64,000 bases of DNA from Phoronis australis (lineage: Eukaryota > Phoronida > Phoronidae): the NCBI GenBank assembly GCA_002633005.1, contig NMRA01000006.1, forward strand, positions 390,677-454,676, in the 5' to 3' direction. Shown one piece after another: positions 48,401 through 60,200 of the stretch. The position numbers and the translations under genes are program-made. Every line of letters begins with the position of its first letter. Positions within the stretch are counted from its first letter, which is position 1. The notes under the pieces are model-generated. The model was not told where the DNA came from. It did no database searches and worked only from the letters and a program-made list of their open reading frames with translations.

Positions 48401-49763
48401 ACAAAAGAGAGTTCTATCTCTCTGTAATCTGGGATGGCCCTATACAGCATGACAATGTCTCATTTCATTCATGGAATAATGTACAGTATGTCACGCCAAC
48501 ATGGCTCAGGATACGGCAGAGCACAGAGTCAAAATCGTTGTATGTGATTTTGCATTCTGTTTGGCCAATTGAACGCTAGGACTATTTAACTTTGAGGTGA
48601 ATCTGTATAGCGAATAATACAATTAGGTAAAACAAAAATTCAAACTGACATTTATCTAGTCTTAGCTAGATGAATTAAACGCCTACAGCTGAACTTAGGT
48701 ACAAAAAGTGTACTCCATAATTTGCTAAACCACCTTTCTGCTATGGCTATACTCCATAGTAAAGATTGTGTAAACAAAATCTAGCCTGTTGAATACACAG
48801 CATGAGTTGGTCCCTTTTGTTAATGTTCTCTGACACAACACAAAGCATATTATATGGTTATAAGGTTGTGAACAAGAGCATTAGTCTTGTGTTATGGTCT
48901 GGGTTATTCAAGATCACAGGATGAGAAGAGTAACTAGGACACTATATTCCTGAGAAAAATACACTGGGTTAATTTCTGCCTATGTAACCTCCTGTGAGGT
49001 TCATTTTTTGTCAAAAACGCATGATAGGGTGAAGCTTTGCAGTTTCATCTCTGCGAACGTGCATTAATTATTCTAGTTTGATGTTGACAGTTTTGACTTG
49101 ACCTATAATAATTATTATAATGAGGCAGTGGTGTCGGAATTTTGCGAAATAACGTACGTAAAACAGAAAGGCCAACACATTACTTAGGCGTTCTACTGCC
49201 CCATTGCAACAGACACTGTCCTTTAATATCACTGCACATACTCAGCAAGCCTTCCAGGCAGCTTGAGGAATTTTGCTCTATTTAAATGTTTTTGTTAGCT
49301 AAGGCAATTTTTACTGAAACTGCTTTACTTCCAAAGCATTCTTTTCTAATGCTTTGCTAAGTGAGACACTGATCGACATGGTGTTCCGATGTTTCATCTT
49401 CCATGACTTGTCCTATAGCTATTGCTGTATTGGCTTCAAGCATTTACCTCTTCTTCAGTTACTGGCCCCATAAACTACTACCGTGCGGCATTCCGACGGA
49501 AGCCACCCACGAAGGCGGGATTTAAACACCGCTACACGACCCCTACGCTACTCCTGTGGTCCGAGAAGGATGAAGCTTTGTCCACCGAACTGGGCCGCAT
49601 GGTGGCAGCCAAGGCAGACCAGTGCACATTTTACATCGTGCCAAAAGCGAATCACTTTATTCAACAGGAGTGCCCCCAGGTGGTGAATAAGGCGATCAGG
49701 GAATGGCTAGATACTGGAAAGTTGAGTTCTACCTCTGGAGTATCTGTGAAGTCTTCTCTGTGA
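42439..49763 (+). CDS. EPHX4-like: Epoxide hydrolase, EPHX3/EPHX4 class, six coding exons
   Basis: Alpha/beta-hydrolase that opens epoxides to diols; the class is membrane-anchored. Exons: 42439-42633, 43704-43828, 45939-46051, 47076-47241, 47919-48076 and 49459-49763, 1062 nt, 353 aa, all phases consistent. An N-terminal signal-anchor ([20 protein letters not shown]) precedes the fold. The oxyanion motif is [15 protein letters not shown], the nucleophile Asp is in VGHDWGG, the acid is in [11 protein letters not shown] and the His in [11 protein letters not shown]. The lid includes [13 protein letters not shown] and [13 protein letters not shown]. The start at 42439 (MSTVGRT) is the first ATG in frame. 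The introns carry repeat copies: element E after exon 1, a SINE in intron 3, and a THAP-bearing TIR element 20 bp after the exon 5 donor. EPHX3 and EPHX4 cannot be separated by eye. Confidence 0.93.
42648..43078 (+). mobile_element. Inverted-terminus element E, copy 2
   Basis: The start (GTGCGTGAACTTGGAATCCTG, then GAAGTGAGTGTTGCGTGAAC) recurs inverted at the end (GGCAACACTCACTTCCAGG, then ATTCCAGTTCACG). The termini are therefore about 70-100 bp long, foldback style. It lies 15 bp past the EPHX exon 1 donor. A second copy is at 36.7 kb. Confidence 0.65.
44384..44860 (-). repeat. Dispersed repeat family C, copy 2
   Basis: Inverted match to 12110-12490. It lies in EPHX intron 2. Open frames in both copies share a QKLNMISI ending, which is repeat homology and not a gene. 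Confidence 0.6.
44990..45630 (+). repeat. Dispersed repeat family D, copy 3
   Basis: Shares CTACATTTTAATAAAAAG, CACGTGACCCAATTA and AAATCAAATTCTATCAGC blocks with the other family D copies. It contains a local 30-bp duplication at 45224-45281. Confidence 0.5.
45224..45281 (+). repeat. 30-bp tandem duplication
   Basis: Two perfect units beginning TCTGGAATGTTCCACTGTTG, period 30, in EPHX intron 2. Each unit holds the heat-shock-like palindrome GGAATGTTCC. Confidence 0.85.
46797..47023 (-). mobile_element. tRNA-derived SINE family A, intact, with 13-bp TSD
   Basis: 227-bp insertion flanked by perfect TCATTATGTCATT at 46784-46796 and 47024-47036. On the minus strand it starts GGGGAGGCAGTGTGGCCTAG with a Pol III A box (TGGCCTAGTGT) and a B box (GGTTCAAGTCC). 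A family-specific body (CATAAAAATGGTTCCAGGTG) and an AT-rich end follow. It is a recent-looking retroposition in EPHX intron 3. A second copy is at 56.1-56.3 kb. Confidence 0.85.
48097..48442 (+). mobile_element. TIR element carrying a THAP-like fragment
   Basis: About 345 bp with inverted ends TAGGGCCATCCAGGGTTACA and, inverted from the right, TAGGGCCATCCCAGATTACA. A flanking TA may be the target duplication. Inside, an ATG at 48227 encodes [20 protein letters not shown] and onward, resembling the N-terminal zinc-binding part of a THAP domain, and stops at 48322. It looks like an internal-deletion derivative of a THAP-domain DNA transposon. Confidence 0.65.
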
Positions 49764-51210
49764 TTTTTAGGCACGTGATTTTCATCCTTTGGGATGCCTA
49801 AAAGCAAAACCAATGCCTATGATGCAAAAATCATATTTTTTCTGCTAATTCGTTTCATTTGTGTTAATCAATATTAGTGGTTATACCACTAGTTGACACG
49901 TTCACTTGACTCTTATTGTTTTGTTCTGTGGCTTCTTGATGATGTATTACAAAGTTTTTCCACCATTAACTTTTTGGATAGATTGAATTATTTATATGCT
50001 CATGAAAAGAGGTCAATGATTCAAACATTAACAATGTAATATTTTGTGCTTAGTTGCAAATCATTGTTTCTTAAGTGTCAGAGCTGTATTTTACCCTGTT
50101 TAGCCTGTTAAAAATGAACTCTGCAATTTGGGACAGTCTCTAGAATTTCAGACACAGAAACACCTAGAAATTGAACTTTCTTCATTCTAGAATTTGGGAC
50201 ACTGGCAACTGAGGGCCGAGGGGTGTTCATCATGTTTCTCAAATTTCGGACTACTTCATTGTACAGTTTGCAATCTACACAGTGGGTAATTTTTCCATCT
50301 TTCTGATAATTGAATTTGGGAGTGCCAATATTGTCTATTTCTAGAATTTGGGACAAGCTCTGACCTTGAGCAAAATAATCAATTTTTCACTGTACCAATT
50401 GGAAAATTCTTACCATTGACCTTTTACTCTTATAAAGTCCATCTCAAAAGTTTCCTCACCATGATAACTAGGACTTGTTCACTATTAATACAAACACACA
50501 AACCTTCAATAGGTCAAAGAAGCATCGAAAAATTACTGATTTTATGGGGTAGTGGCCAACTCTTTGAAAATGGTGCATGATGAATTCTAAGTCACCCCAC
50601 ACAACTGCGACTATTTCCTTGATTGCAATAAACTGATGACCCCAGTTGACCTAGTTACTGAATGGTAACGTTTTGTTCATGTATATTTTACCAGGAAGTG
50701 AGTGACAGCAATTCCCTTGACTAGGTATTTTGTTGGCCTGATTTGTATGCATTGACTGAGACCAACTGACTACCGTTTCATTCAATGCCAACTTGGGTAC
50801 ATTACTATTCTTCACTTGGCAAAATTTTCTTTTCTGTTTGTCAAAAGCTGATTACTTTAATACAAATAATAGAAACTTTGCTGAATGTTGTTTTATAACG
50901 TCTACTAGGGCTTCAATCCAAGCAAGCAATGGGTTGCAGTTTTCCTAATTTTGAAAATATTGATTTTGAAAACAAAAAAAATTCACTTGTCCATCAATGT
51001 GTGTGCTAAATAGATGAAGAACGGCATAGTAATGTTTTTAAGTGCAGATTGATTTGGTTAAGAACTTGAAATATGTTTGATAGCTAAACAGGACGAAATG
51101 CAGCTTTCTGTGATATCTTTTGGTTTTTATGTGGGTGATTTAGGCAATCCTTAGGAAACCGTATGTAAAGTGTTATTGTCAGATATAAATTTAATTTTTA
51201 ATAAAGTTCC
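49764..51210 (+). other. EPHX 3' flank, probable 3' UTR
   Basis: No coding exon follows the stop. Candidate AATAAA signals lie at 50627-50632 and 51200-51205. A repeated CTAGAATTTGGGACA phrase occurs near 50190 and 50342 on the plus strand; no function is evident. Confidence 0.4.
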
Positions 51211-51397
51211 ATGATTCCTGCTGAGAACTAGGAATAATTGTGAAGGACAGCTGCTCCTTTGTGCTGTCTTAGTAAGACCGACTTTTTATCAGTCTGGATA
51301 AAGCGTTAAATGTCTGTACAATGTTGGTAGTAGTTCGTAAATCATCCCCCGCAGTAATATTGTGGAGTTGGTCAACCAAGAGCGTGGAAATGGCAGA

Positions 51398-51682
51398 CAG
51401 TGGCGGATTTAGCCCCCCTAAAATTCTTCCAGATTCCATTTGTCGTCAGTTGGGGGTGCGAATTTCTGACTAGCATATGTGCGCACCCAGGGGGGCTCAG
51501 GGGACGAATGCACAATGCATAGACCTTGAACAAACCTCATTTGTTTTTTATTTTTTAGTAATAAGGTCCACAAACCCAAAAATTCCGAGACCCATACATC
51601 TTAGGCTGGGCGCGCGCATGGGGCGAAATTCTTGTTATTCCTGTGCCCTGCCCCCCTACTCAAAATCCTGGATCCGACCCTG
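51398..51682. mobile_element. MITE with CAGTGGCGGATTTAG / CCTGGATCCGACCCTG ends
   Basis: Inverted termini CAGTGGCGGATTTAGCCCCC and CAGGGTCGGATCCAGGATTT (right end inverted). G/C-run-rich non-coding interior. Termini of this kind are typical of many non-autonomous DNA elements in invertebrates. The TSD is not clear. Confidence 0.55.
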
Positions 51683-52895
51683 AGAGGACGAGTTATAAGT
51701 TAAACGTATTGAATGTTTCCAGGCCCAAAACCTGTCTTGCATCATTTAGCACACACCAACGCAGAAAAATTAGTTGGAGGTTGGTTCGATAGTTCGAAGG
51801 GGCGAGAATATCAAATTTGAAATTGGCCTGATGGTTGTCGGTCTGAAGGGCCCATAATTGACCCGAAAGACCAACAGTCCGAAGGGCTGATATTCGGAAA
51901 AGTGACGACTCTTTGGCTGACATATTTATTTACCAGGCATTTCACGCCTTCGAATTTCTTGATTGGCGACTCTACGGCTTGAAGCAAGCGCAATACCAGT
52001 ATCTAATCTACATGTATGGCTTTATCCGACGTCGAGAATTTGTCCGATTCCTAACAATTTGAAAACTCATTGAACTAGTGTTCAGAAAAAGGTGGAAGGA
52101 ATCATAGTTTCTGGGAAAGAATTTTTTTAAGATGCCATTACTTCATAAGAAATTCAGTGACTGATAAGTTCCGAGTTTTATTTTTACCGTATATTTACGC
52201 CCGTGCACCTACATTCGAAGCTATACATGTACATGTAGGCCTGCGCTTGTATTTGGTATCAGAGGCATATCCCTTAACACTTTAACGTGAACTGAAACCG
52301 TCAGTGCTTGAAAGTGATGCTCTGACACAACCCATCATTAAAAAACGCGTTGCTATGCTTGCTGAGTGTAGTGAAGATTGTTTTCAATGGTTTAGACTCG
52401 CTCAGCACGCCTGGCGAACCGTACGTGTACATGTAGGTGCTTGTCCACTAGTTTACATCCAGATTGAGCACTGACGTTTGTTTTTCAGTTGGAAATTATA
52501 GGCGAGAATCGCTGGCATCGTCAATTCAGCACGCACTGATCTAAGAGCCCTTCGATGGCAATAACCGCAGTCCGGTTTATTCCGAAACCATGGTTTTACA
52601 GCACTCACAAAATACTGGCTGACTGAATAAATTGCAATATCCTTACAAGGAAACTAGTGATTCAGTGTTTACTGTTTGGCTTCTGAATTTGAATTCCCAT
52701 AGACATATACTATAGTCTGTGATTCCCCGTAAATGTTAGGTCAAGATCAGTTTCCCTCGAAGGACGATGATAATTATCCAAAAATATGTAATTGGATTCG
52801 GTTTTACAAATCAGTATTTCAATTGGGATGCACGTTTTCATTGTGGTAGATGATTGGTTTGTGAGCCGTTTTGCGGGACAAAAGACCGTGCGAAC

Positions 52896-53060
52896 GCTTA
52901 ACAGTGTGGTTCAGTGGTTTGAGCTCCGTACTCCCGTTTGGGAGACCCAGGTTCGAATCCTGGCTTTACTGGCAGACAATCGAGCATTGCACAAGTGTCT
53001 CCTCCTCTGAGCTCGGTCTTACTAGTGAATTTATGCGAAAGTGATTTTTGGAGCTGTGCT
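52896..53060 (+). mobile_element. tRNA-derived SINE family B, well preserved head
   Basis: The tRNA-like head has an A box (TGGTTCAGTGG) and a perfect B box (GGTTCGAATCC). The anticodon arm is defective (CTCCCGTTTGGGAG leaves a short loop). The body GGCAGACAATCGAGCATTGC then ACAAGTGTCTC is shared with 18.1 kb. It is called a SINE rather than a tRNA gene because of the arm defect and the shared body. Confidence 0.65.
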
Positions 53061-53248
53061 CATATTAGAAAAAACAATAATAGATTTTCTCACGTGACCT
53101 GGAATGTGTTACGACACTGGTTAATAACACCGAGTACGTAATCTTTGATATTACATGGGCGAATCACAAAGTAGTGCGAAGTAGAAATCCATGCGCCTTA
53201 CATTTTATCGTCTGCAAAACACTAAAACCAATCAGATAAATATATACC

Positions 53249-53351
<103 letters not shown>

Positions 53352-54206
53352 CTCGTTGACTATAACAACCAAACGCATGCCAACCAAACAATGCTGGAAT
53401 TCCGAGAAGGTGACAAGGTTATGATTGACAAATCCGGTGTCGCAACTGTACGTACTCCTTGATGGAAGGACATGCAAACAACTTCTTAAACAGACCCATC
53501 TTCGGCAGCGAATTCCATATCCACATTCATTCAAACTGATCGAGACGAACCCCACTCAAGAAACGCGGCGAGACTGTCGAGCTGTGCTGTCTCAAGGTCA
53601 ATTCAGTGCTCACGCGCGGGTAAGCGTTGCTGACTGTTATTTATAAAAAAATAAATTTTAATATGACAACTTCAAAGATAATTTATTAGATTCTAACTTG
53701 AATATTTGTTACGAAAGCGGTATGCCATTTACATTTGTTAAGCTTAAAAACACCTTCTCATCTGAAATGACCTTTTCTCAAATATATGAGCTTCGAAAAA
53801 GGGACTTAAATAATAATTAATAATTAAGGTATTGCCCAGACAATACCACACTTGTAAAAACTATTAACAAAGAGTAACTGAATTACTTTACATTGCGCAA
53901 GCGTGTTTTTACAACAGTTGCGTCGTGGCTGAAAGTTTTAGACACGTCGAGTTTTTCGGCAAAGAAAACGTCGTTTTTACGGTTCATGTGAGAAAACAAA
54001 TCCTACACTCCTCTCATTTTTATGACATGGGCATAACCTCTTGGAAATTTCGTCAAAATGCCGAGGGATTTTGGCGAAATTTCCCAGAGCCTTTGTCCAT
54101 GTCATAAACCTGAGACGACTGTAGGATTCTCTAGAAATTGATGCACAGATTTGGAAATCTGACTGTCGCTTGGAGTTGAAACTAAACGACAAATATTTGT
54201 AATGTG

Positions 54207-57200
54207 CTATTTATTCCCATTTTGCAAGCCATACTGTTTTGGGGGCACCTTTATTTTGAACAGCAACATTTCACGGGAAAGTTTGCACTCTTCGTCGCCA
54301 TGGAAATCATTTTCGTAATCCACGCTCGTCTGCGGCGCCCGCACAACAATTAGGTCACGTGATTCGGCGCTGTTGCTGATTGGTGTACAGTCTCTGTGTT
54401 CGTCCCGTGAGCTGTCGGGTGATTCTTCGCTACTGCTCTCTTTAATAAATCTGGCATTCATTGCGGCAACAACGGTGGTCGCGTTAAGAAGACGCCAAGA
54501 AACATCCGGGACTTTTCTTCTCATCTCTTGATGACTGAAACGGACGCATTTAACAAAGCGGTCACAGAGAACTTTTTGAGAAATGGAAGTAGAAATGGCG
54601 GTGAGAATAATCCCAAGAAGAATTCTATTGACGTGGTAACTAGGGTTGTTAAAAGTTAGAATGCCAGGGTGCGCTATGAGCTTTGCATCTCATCTTGTCT
54701 TATAATCGGCAAGAATTGAATCCGTCACGCATCTGTGTATTTAATGAGACTCGTGGAACACAGCTGACTTTTTGCCTACAAAAATGCCATTTCAGTGGGA
54801 AAAAGCACTGAAGACGTGTGTTATAATCATATATACTGAAACGACGAATTAACAGTTACAGACTATTTCGTGCTGTTATTGCAGCCATCGGAGACATCCG
54901 AGTTGTCACTGAGCTGTTTTCTATAGAAGTGTAGGCAGGGAGACCAATTGCCGTGGCCCAGGCGACGAGCCTCTCAGCGCCCTGACTGGCGCTGTTTCAT
55001 GTAGTACCCGAATATGCAACATTTCCGAACGACTTACGTTGTTTTTGAGCAGTCGTACGCTCCGTGGAGAATGATCTTTAGCATTTCGTTGACCATGTTA
55101 CCACTTTGGAAGCTTTTCGTGACGATTTCTTTCTCGAGTTGATGCATGGCCTACGAAGACAGTCACGTGATTGACCATTTCATTAGTTACGAAAGTGGCG
55201 TGTGTATAAAGAGCGATTTAAGTTTTGTATTCAGAACAAAACAACGTCGTTATATTTTATAAAACTGGAACTGTCAAAGCCCTCGAACGTTGAAGCTGAG
55301 AAAAATAACTTTTAGGGTTATCGACCCTGTATTCGCCAAAAATATACAAAAGTCTAGGTTTTAGTTCAGTTGAAGTGTTTCTGAAATTGGAAAGCCGGTA
55401 GAATTTGATTTTTGTCTTTTTACCAACTGCTATTAAATGGGTCACGCGACCATTTCTTTTCGATAATATTTGGCGAAAAAGAATTACAGTATAAATAACA
55501 CGGTCAAATTTCACTTGATATAAATTTCTATGCAAAATCTCAAAAAACCCTGTTACAGCTTTTAAATCATTGTTACAGCTTTAGTTTTTTCACGAAAATC
55601 ATAAAAAGTCAACTTTAAGTTGATAGCCCCTCATATATAACAGGAGCATTTCAGTATCAATTCCTAACAGTGGTTTGAAGCACAATGCACAAAGCATGGC
55701 CTCTGAACGTTTTCATATGAATGCAGCTGAATCAGCCATTTGTGAGATATGACGTTCCGGATTTTAGACATTTTCTAGGGTCTTGCACAACCTTAGTTTA
55801 GACCACTTGAGTCAGGAGGAACCGACATATCGTTATTGCTCGAGACCGGCTCGATACTTTGCCTTGGCCGGCGGGCACCTTTATGCACGGATCACAACTT
55901 AATGAGCAGTGCCAAACACGGTTACTTCGAAAACCACTTCTAAGGTAATGCAGTTGAAGCCAGCTTTCATCGAAGCGTTTTTTGGTCTAAATCAAAAGTT
56001 GTTTGGTACTGATTGCGGACTCATTTTGAGAGCAGCAATACATATAACTAAGGCGGTCTAGTACACGTTGTAGCACTCACGTGCGCAGGTTGCTCTGGAG
56101 GGCCCATTGCTGTCATCACCTGAAACCATTTTTATGGTTTATTAATATATAATTGTAACTATATATTTATGAAATAAAAAAATTGTTAAAAACAGCTGAG
56201 AAGACAGTGACCTGGCTCAAGGGTCTAGCAGTGTGCCCCAGTAGGACTCGAATATAGGACTTTGAATAAACGAAGCGAACACTTATCCCACTAGGCCACA
56301 CTGCCTCCTCAAAACAGAATTAACACAAGACAGGAAACGTACTGTCGTAGGGACGGAGGAAGGAGAGAGTGTTTTTACTTCGTCAGTATTTTTCGTTGAC
56401 ATCAAGCCGACCAAGGGAACGGGATGCGAATAACGGTGAAGGAATTCTCTGAGTACGCGTCCTCAATGATGTATGGTAGAAATGCATTTTATCAAGTGCT
56501 AGACAACTAAATGCCCACCTACCAAAGTTAAGAAATCCTTTTTTTTCTCATTCAGCTTTTGACACGTGATAACGTCCTTCAACGAAGACTTCCGTTTCAC
56601 CTGTCCAGTGTCACCACCCATCAGAAGCGCTTCCGTGTCACTCCCACTAAAATCTTCGGTCGTTCCTTCGTCACTTTCCGCTGGTTTCATATCATTATTG
56701 GTAATGGTAATTTCACACATTTGCTTTCCCTGTTAGACGTACGCAAGTTAAAAGAAATCAGTACAAATTTACCCATGGCTATTGTTCATCTGCCGACTCG
56801 AAAGATGAATTGCTCCATCAAAGTAGATTATGTTTTTAACAACCTAAGTCACCTCAGCGCTGTTTGTAGGGACAGAAAATGTATGCCGTTTAAAACGTCT
56901 CCTGTTTTCCCACCGAGTGGCGTTTGATTGCGTGGATATACAGAAGTCATATTACGCTTACGTGCGGTATTTTGCAATTTCAGAAATCTACTTATTGTAT
57001 GGTGCAGAAACGCATTCCACATTTTTATCCCATGCGCGTTGACTCTGTCGAGGGAAATACGGCCATGTAATAAAGTTTTCCGTATTCACTTCCCGCACAA
57101 CTTCAACAGCGAACTCTGACATGGAAAGTTTAAAAGGTAGGTCAATGTCGACTCGACGTCTTCAGCCGGTTCGATCATCAAACTTTCCGAATATAGTTTA

Positions 57201-60200
57201 AAGTAATACAGTTGCAGCAGTGTAACTAACACTCGACATGCAACCAGACCCTAAAAGTAAAATCTGGAACAAAACTGTTGATTATAAGACACTTATGTCT
57301 CAGTTTTCAATTACTGAATACCATATCGGATCATTTCGTTTGCAACTCAGGCGCCGATTCCTAGGAAATTAAAATATCAATTGTTGTTTTTTAACTATTT
57401 CCAAGAGATGTTACAAGTTCACTGCACAGTTACCGTTGTTCTCATCTTTGCTACCTCTTTTCAAGAAATAAATCGTTACTTTTAAAACTGTTTATTTTAC
57501 AAGAGAAAACTTGCAAGCTAACGCGCAAGTACATACATATTGGATGCGATCCGACATATGAACAGTCTGGGTGACGTATTTGAAAAATCTGCCGAAAAAA
57601 TGTAAGAAACCTAGATGTTCGAAGCGCTTGGGATAAATACAAAACGTACCTCGATTGGCGTACATGACCGAGTATCCCACTCGACCTTATTCCGCGTATC
57701 GACCGAGACCGAAGAAGCGCTCGTTCGACATTCATCAAAGGGAGAAACAGGTTAAAATATCAAGAATTGGGATGATCAGTCGAGAAATTCTTTATGTTAC
57801 AAGCGTACCTGATTCGTAATTCGTTTAATTGTTTTCGTCACATCGTTTCCTGATTCTCCACCATTTTCCAACATTCGCCCAGTTTGCAATCGTCTTGAAT
57901 CCAGAATGCATTTTGTACAGGGGCACAAATTTGGACACTTGCAAAATCAGTCGGACACTTACGAATATTTATTAGTTCGTGACAATTCGTGGGAAAAGCT
58001 TTCGACATTTAACTGCTTACATCGTTACTTGTGCAGTGGCAGTCGCTTCTGTAATTAGCAATCATCATAACCTTCCGTTTGAAGTTCGCTTTATTCTCAG
58101 ACGTCATGCAGAGATCCCCTGCTTCTCGAACATCTCTTTTTGTGCGGTGACCTCTGTTGGCAATCCTCATAACTCTTCGTTTGAGGTTGGATTTGCTCAT
58201 GGTATTGCAGAAGTCCTCAATTTCCTGAACTACGCCGTCACAATCGGACGGGTCACCGCTGGAATCCAAGGTGGTGCGTAGCTTATCCCGGCATTCTGCT
58301 TCTCGCTGACAGCAATCTGCTATCACAGCAATTGCTGCTGCTACGTTGACGTCTGTACCTTGAAGAATATAGTAATCACGCTGGGAATATCCTCGATACA
58401 AATCTAATAACCGTGTTTCCCCACATTTTTTTTGTTCACAATACAAAATATGCCTTTGAGCACGAAGCCCGCTTACATAGCTGTACCTGGCGTTTTGTTT
58501 TAAGCATATTTATCTGCACGATAAACACACAAGCCTGGATTTCAGCGAATTTAACTGGCAGCCAACAGCGAGAATTGGCCAAGAACGTTACGTGAAGAAG
58601 TGTACCCCATCCAAGGAAAATCACAAAATGCGTTTTTCTGGCGATTATGCTCCTTTTAATCAGTTTGAGAAACGTAATAATTACATTCTCTCCTGATCTT
58701 TTTGCCATTTTCAAAACCCAGTCATTAAAACATAGACAGTGAGAATATAGTCCTTTGCCATTTGTACTTGCTGATTAAAGAATTTTTCGCGACACTAATT
58801 AAATGAGAACCGTTAACTGTAACTTAAAACGATTTCTTTCTTTAGCGTTGCACGTATTGGATACTAGTGCATCAATTTCAACATACCTTATAGGATCTAG
58901 TAGGTTATCCTACGAGACCCTATTTGACTTCGATACAGTACAGGTGATGTCGTTGCCAACAACATTTTTAATGCTCAGTATTGTCTTTTGTTACCTTTCC
59001 ATCACGTTCTAATCGCCGTAAAGGCGCGAAAACTGGGTGACCCTTACTCTCAACAACAGGTGGCGCCGTTTGTCTTTTTTGGATGAATGTATTACCAGTA
59101 AAGTAAAATGTATATTTTGACGGAGCAAGGTATGATTAAGATTAGTACACCGATAAAAATATATCTCTCTACAGATATGTTGTTTTGAGATAATTCAAGC
59201 TATCTTTTGTTCGACCAGTTCAGCCTGAGCTAAACAGAGTCGCTTTAAAAAGCGGTTCCCAACGTTTAGCTGACTGACACGAAAATCAAATTAGAGCTGT
59301 CACTCTCGTAAAATTGGTCTCGTAATAGTCGTTACCGCAGTTAGATTCCATTTCCGTTACCAACTCGAGTCAAAGACCATGCTAACACGCGCCATTTTCG
59401 AATTCGCAATTCAGGGTCGGGTCAACCGCAACAATAAAATCTGAATTGTTTTCTTGAGTCACGGTGGCTTGAGTGTTCCTGTTCATTTGGTAACGGAAGG
59501 AACATCACCAGACCGACTTTTTGTGAGAGTAATTTATATTAACATAATTTATGTTAACCAGCTAAACCCGTCGAAATGCAGCTTTAACTGAGAAGTCGAT
59601 CATTTTACACATCCAATCACAGTCATAAGCGTTACTCAAGGCTAACAAAGAGATGTTCTTGGATTGGCTGCCGTTTCACGGGGTAGAAACCGTAGATCAG
59701 CAAGTTTACTTAATTTATTTATTGTTTCCAAGTATGCCTTTTCTAGTGAGCATCTTGTACAAGTTCTTATGGGATTCAACATAACTATAATATGTGGCGT
59801 CCCTTAAGAATTCTTATCTTTTGTCACGTAGGTAATCCAACAGTCCCCTATTAGAATTCTTATAAAAATGCATTAGGATTTTATAAGATTCTACGAGACG
59901 TCTTACCTGAAATCCAACACGATCCTGTAGGATTTCTATTACATCATACGTTGGGCGAATGTTTAACAAGCATTTCCATTGGAACCCACCGGAAATTCCA
60001 TACGAAATTTAAAAAGAATTCTAACTGGGTACGGTCTTTATTTAAATTTTACAAGTTAAGAGCACTGAATGATTTGAAGACTTTGGAATATGCGATGTTT
60101 TTACAAATTATTTTACTTAAAATTCTTTAACAAGGTACTCGCACTAGCGGCCGTCCCTTGTCAAAGAATCTCTTTGACAAGGGACTCCCAATGCGAGTAT

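Noticed and set aside
52896-52971. tRNA gene
   Set aside because: The A and B boxes are good, but the anticodon arm has too short a loop and the following sequence is shared with a second locus, so it is a SINE head.
57451-57738. Minus-strand frame starting MMNVERALLRSRS as an exon of the 54-62 kb gene
   Set aside because: Its donor phase and lack of a usable acceptor do not fit the neighbouring exons, whereas exons 4 and 5 join directly in phase without it.
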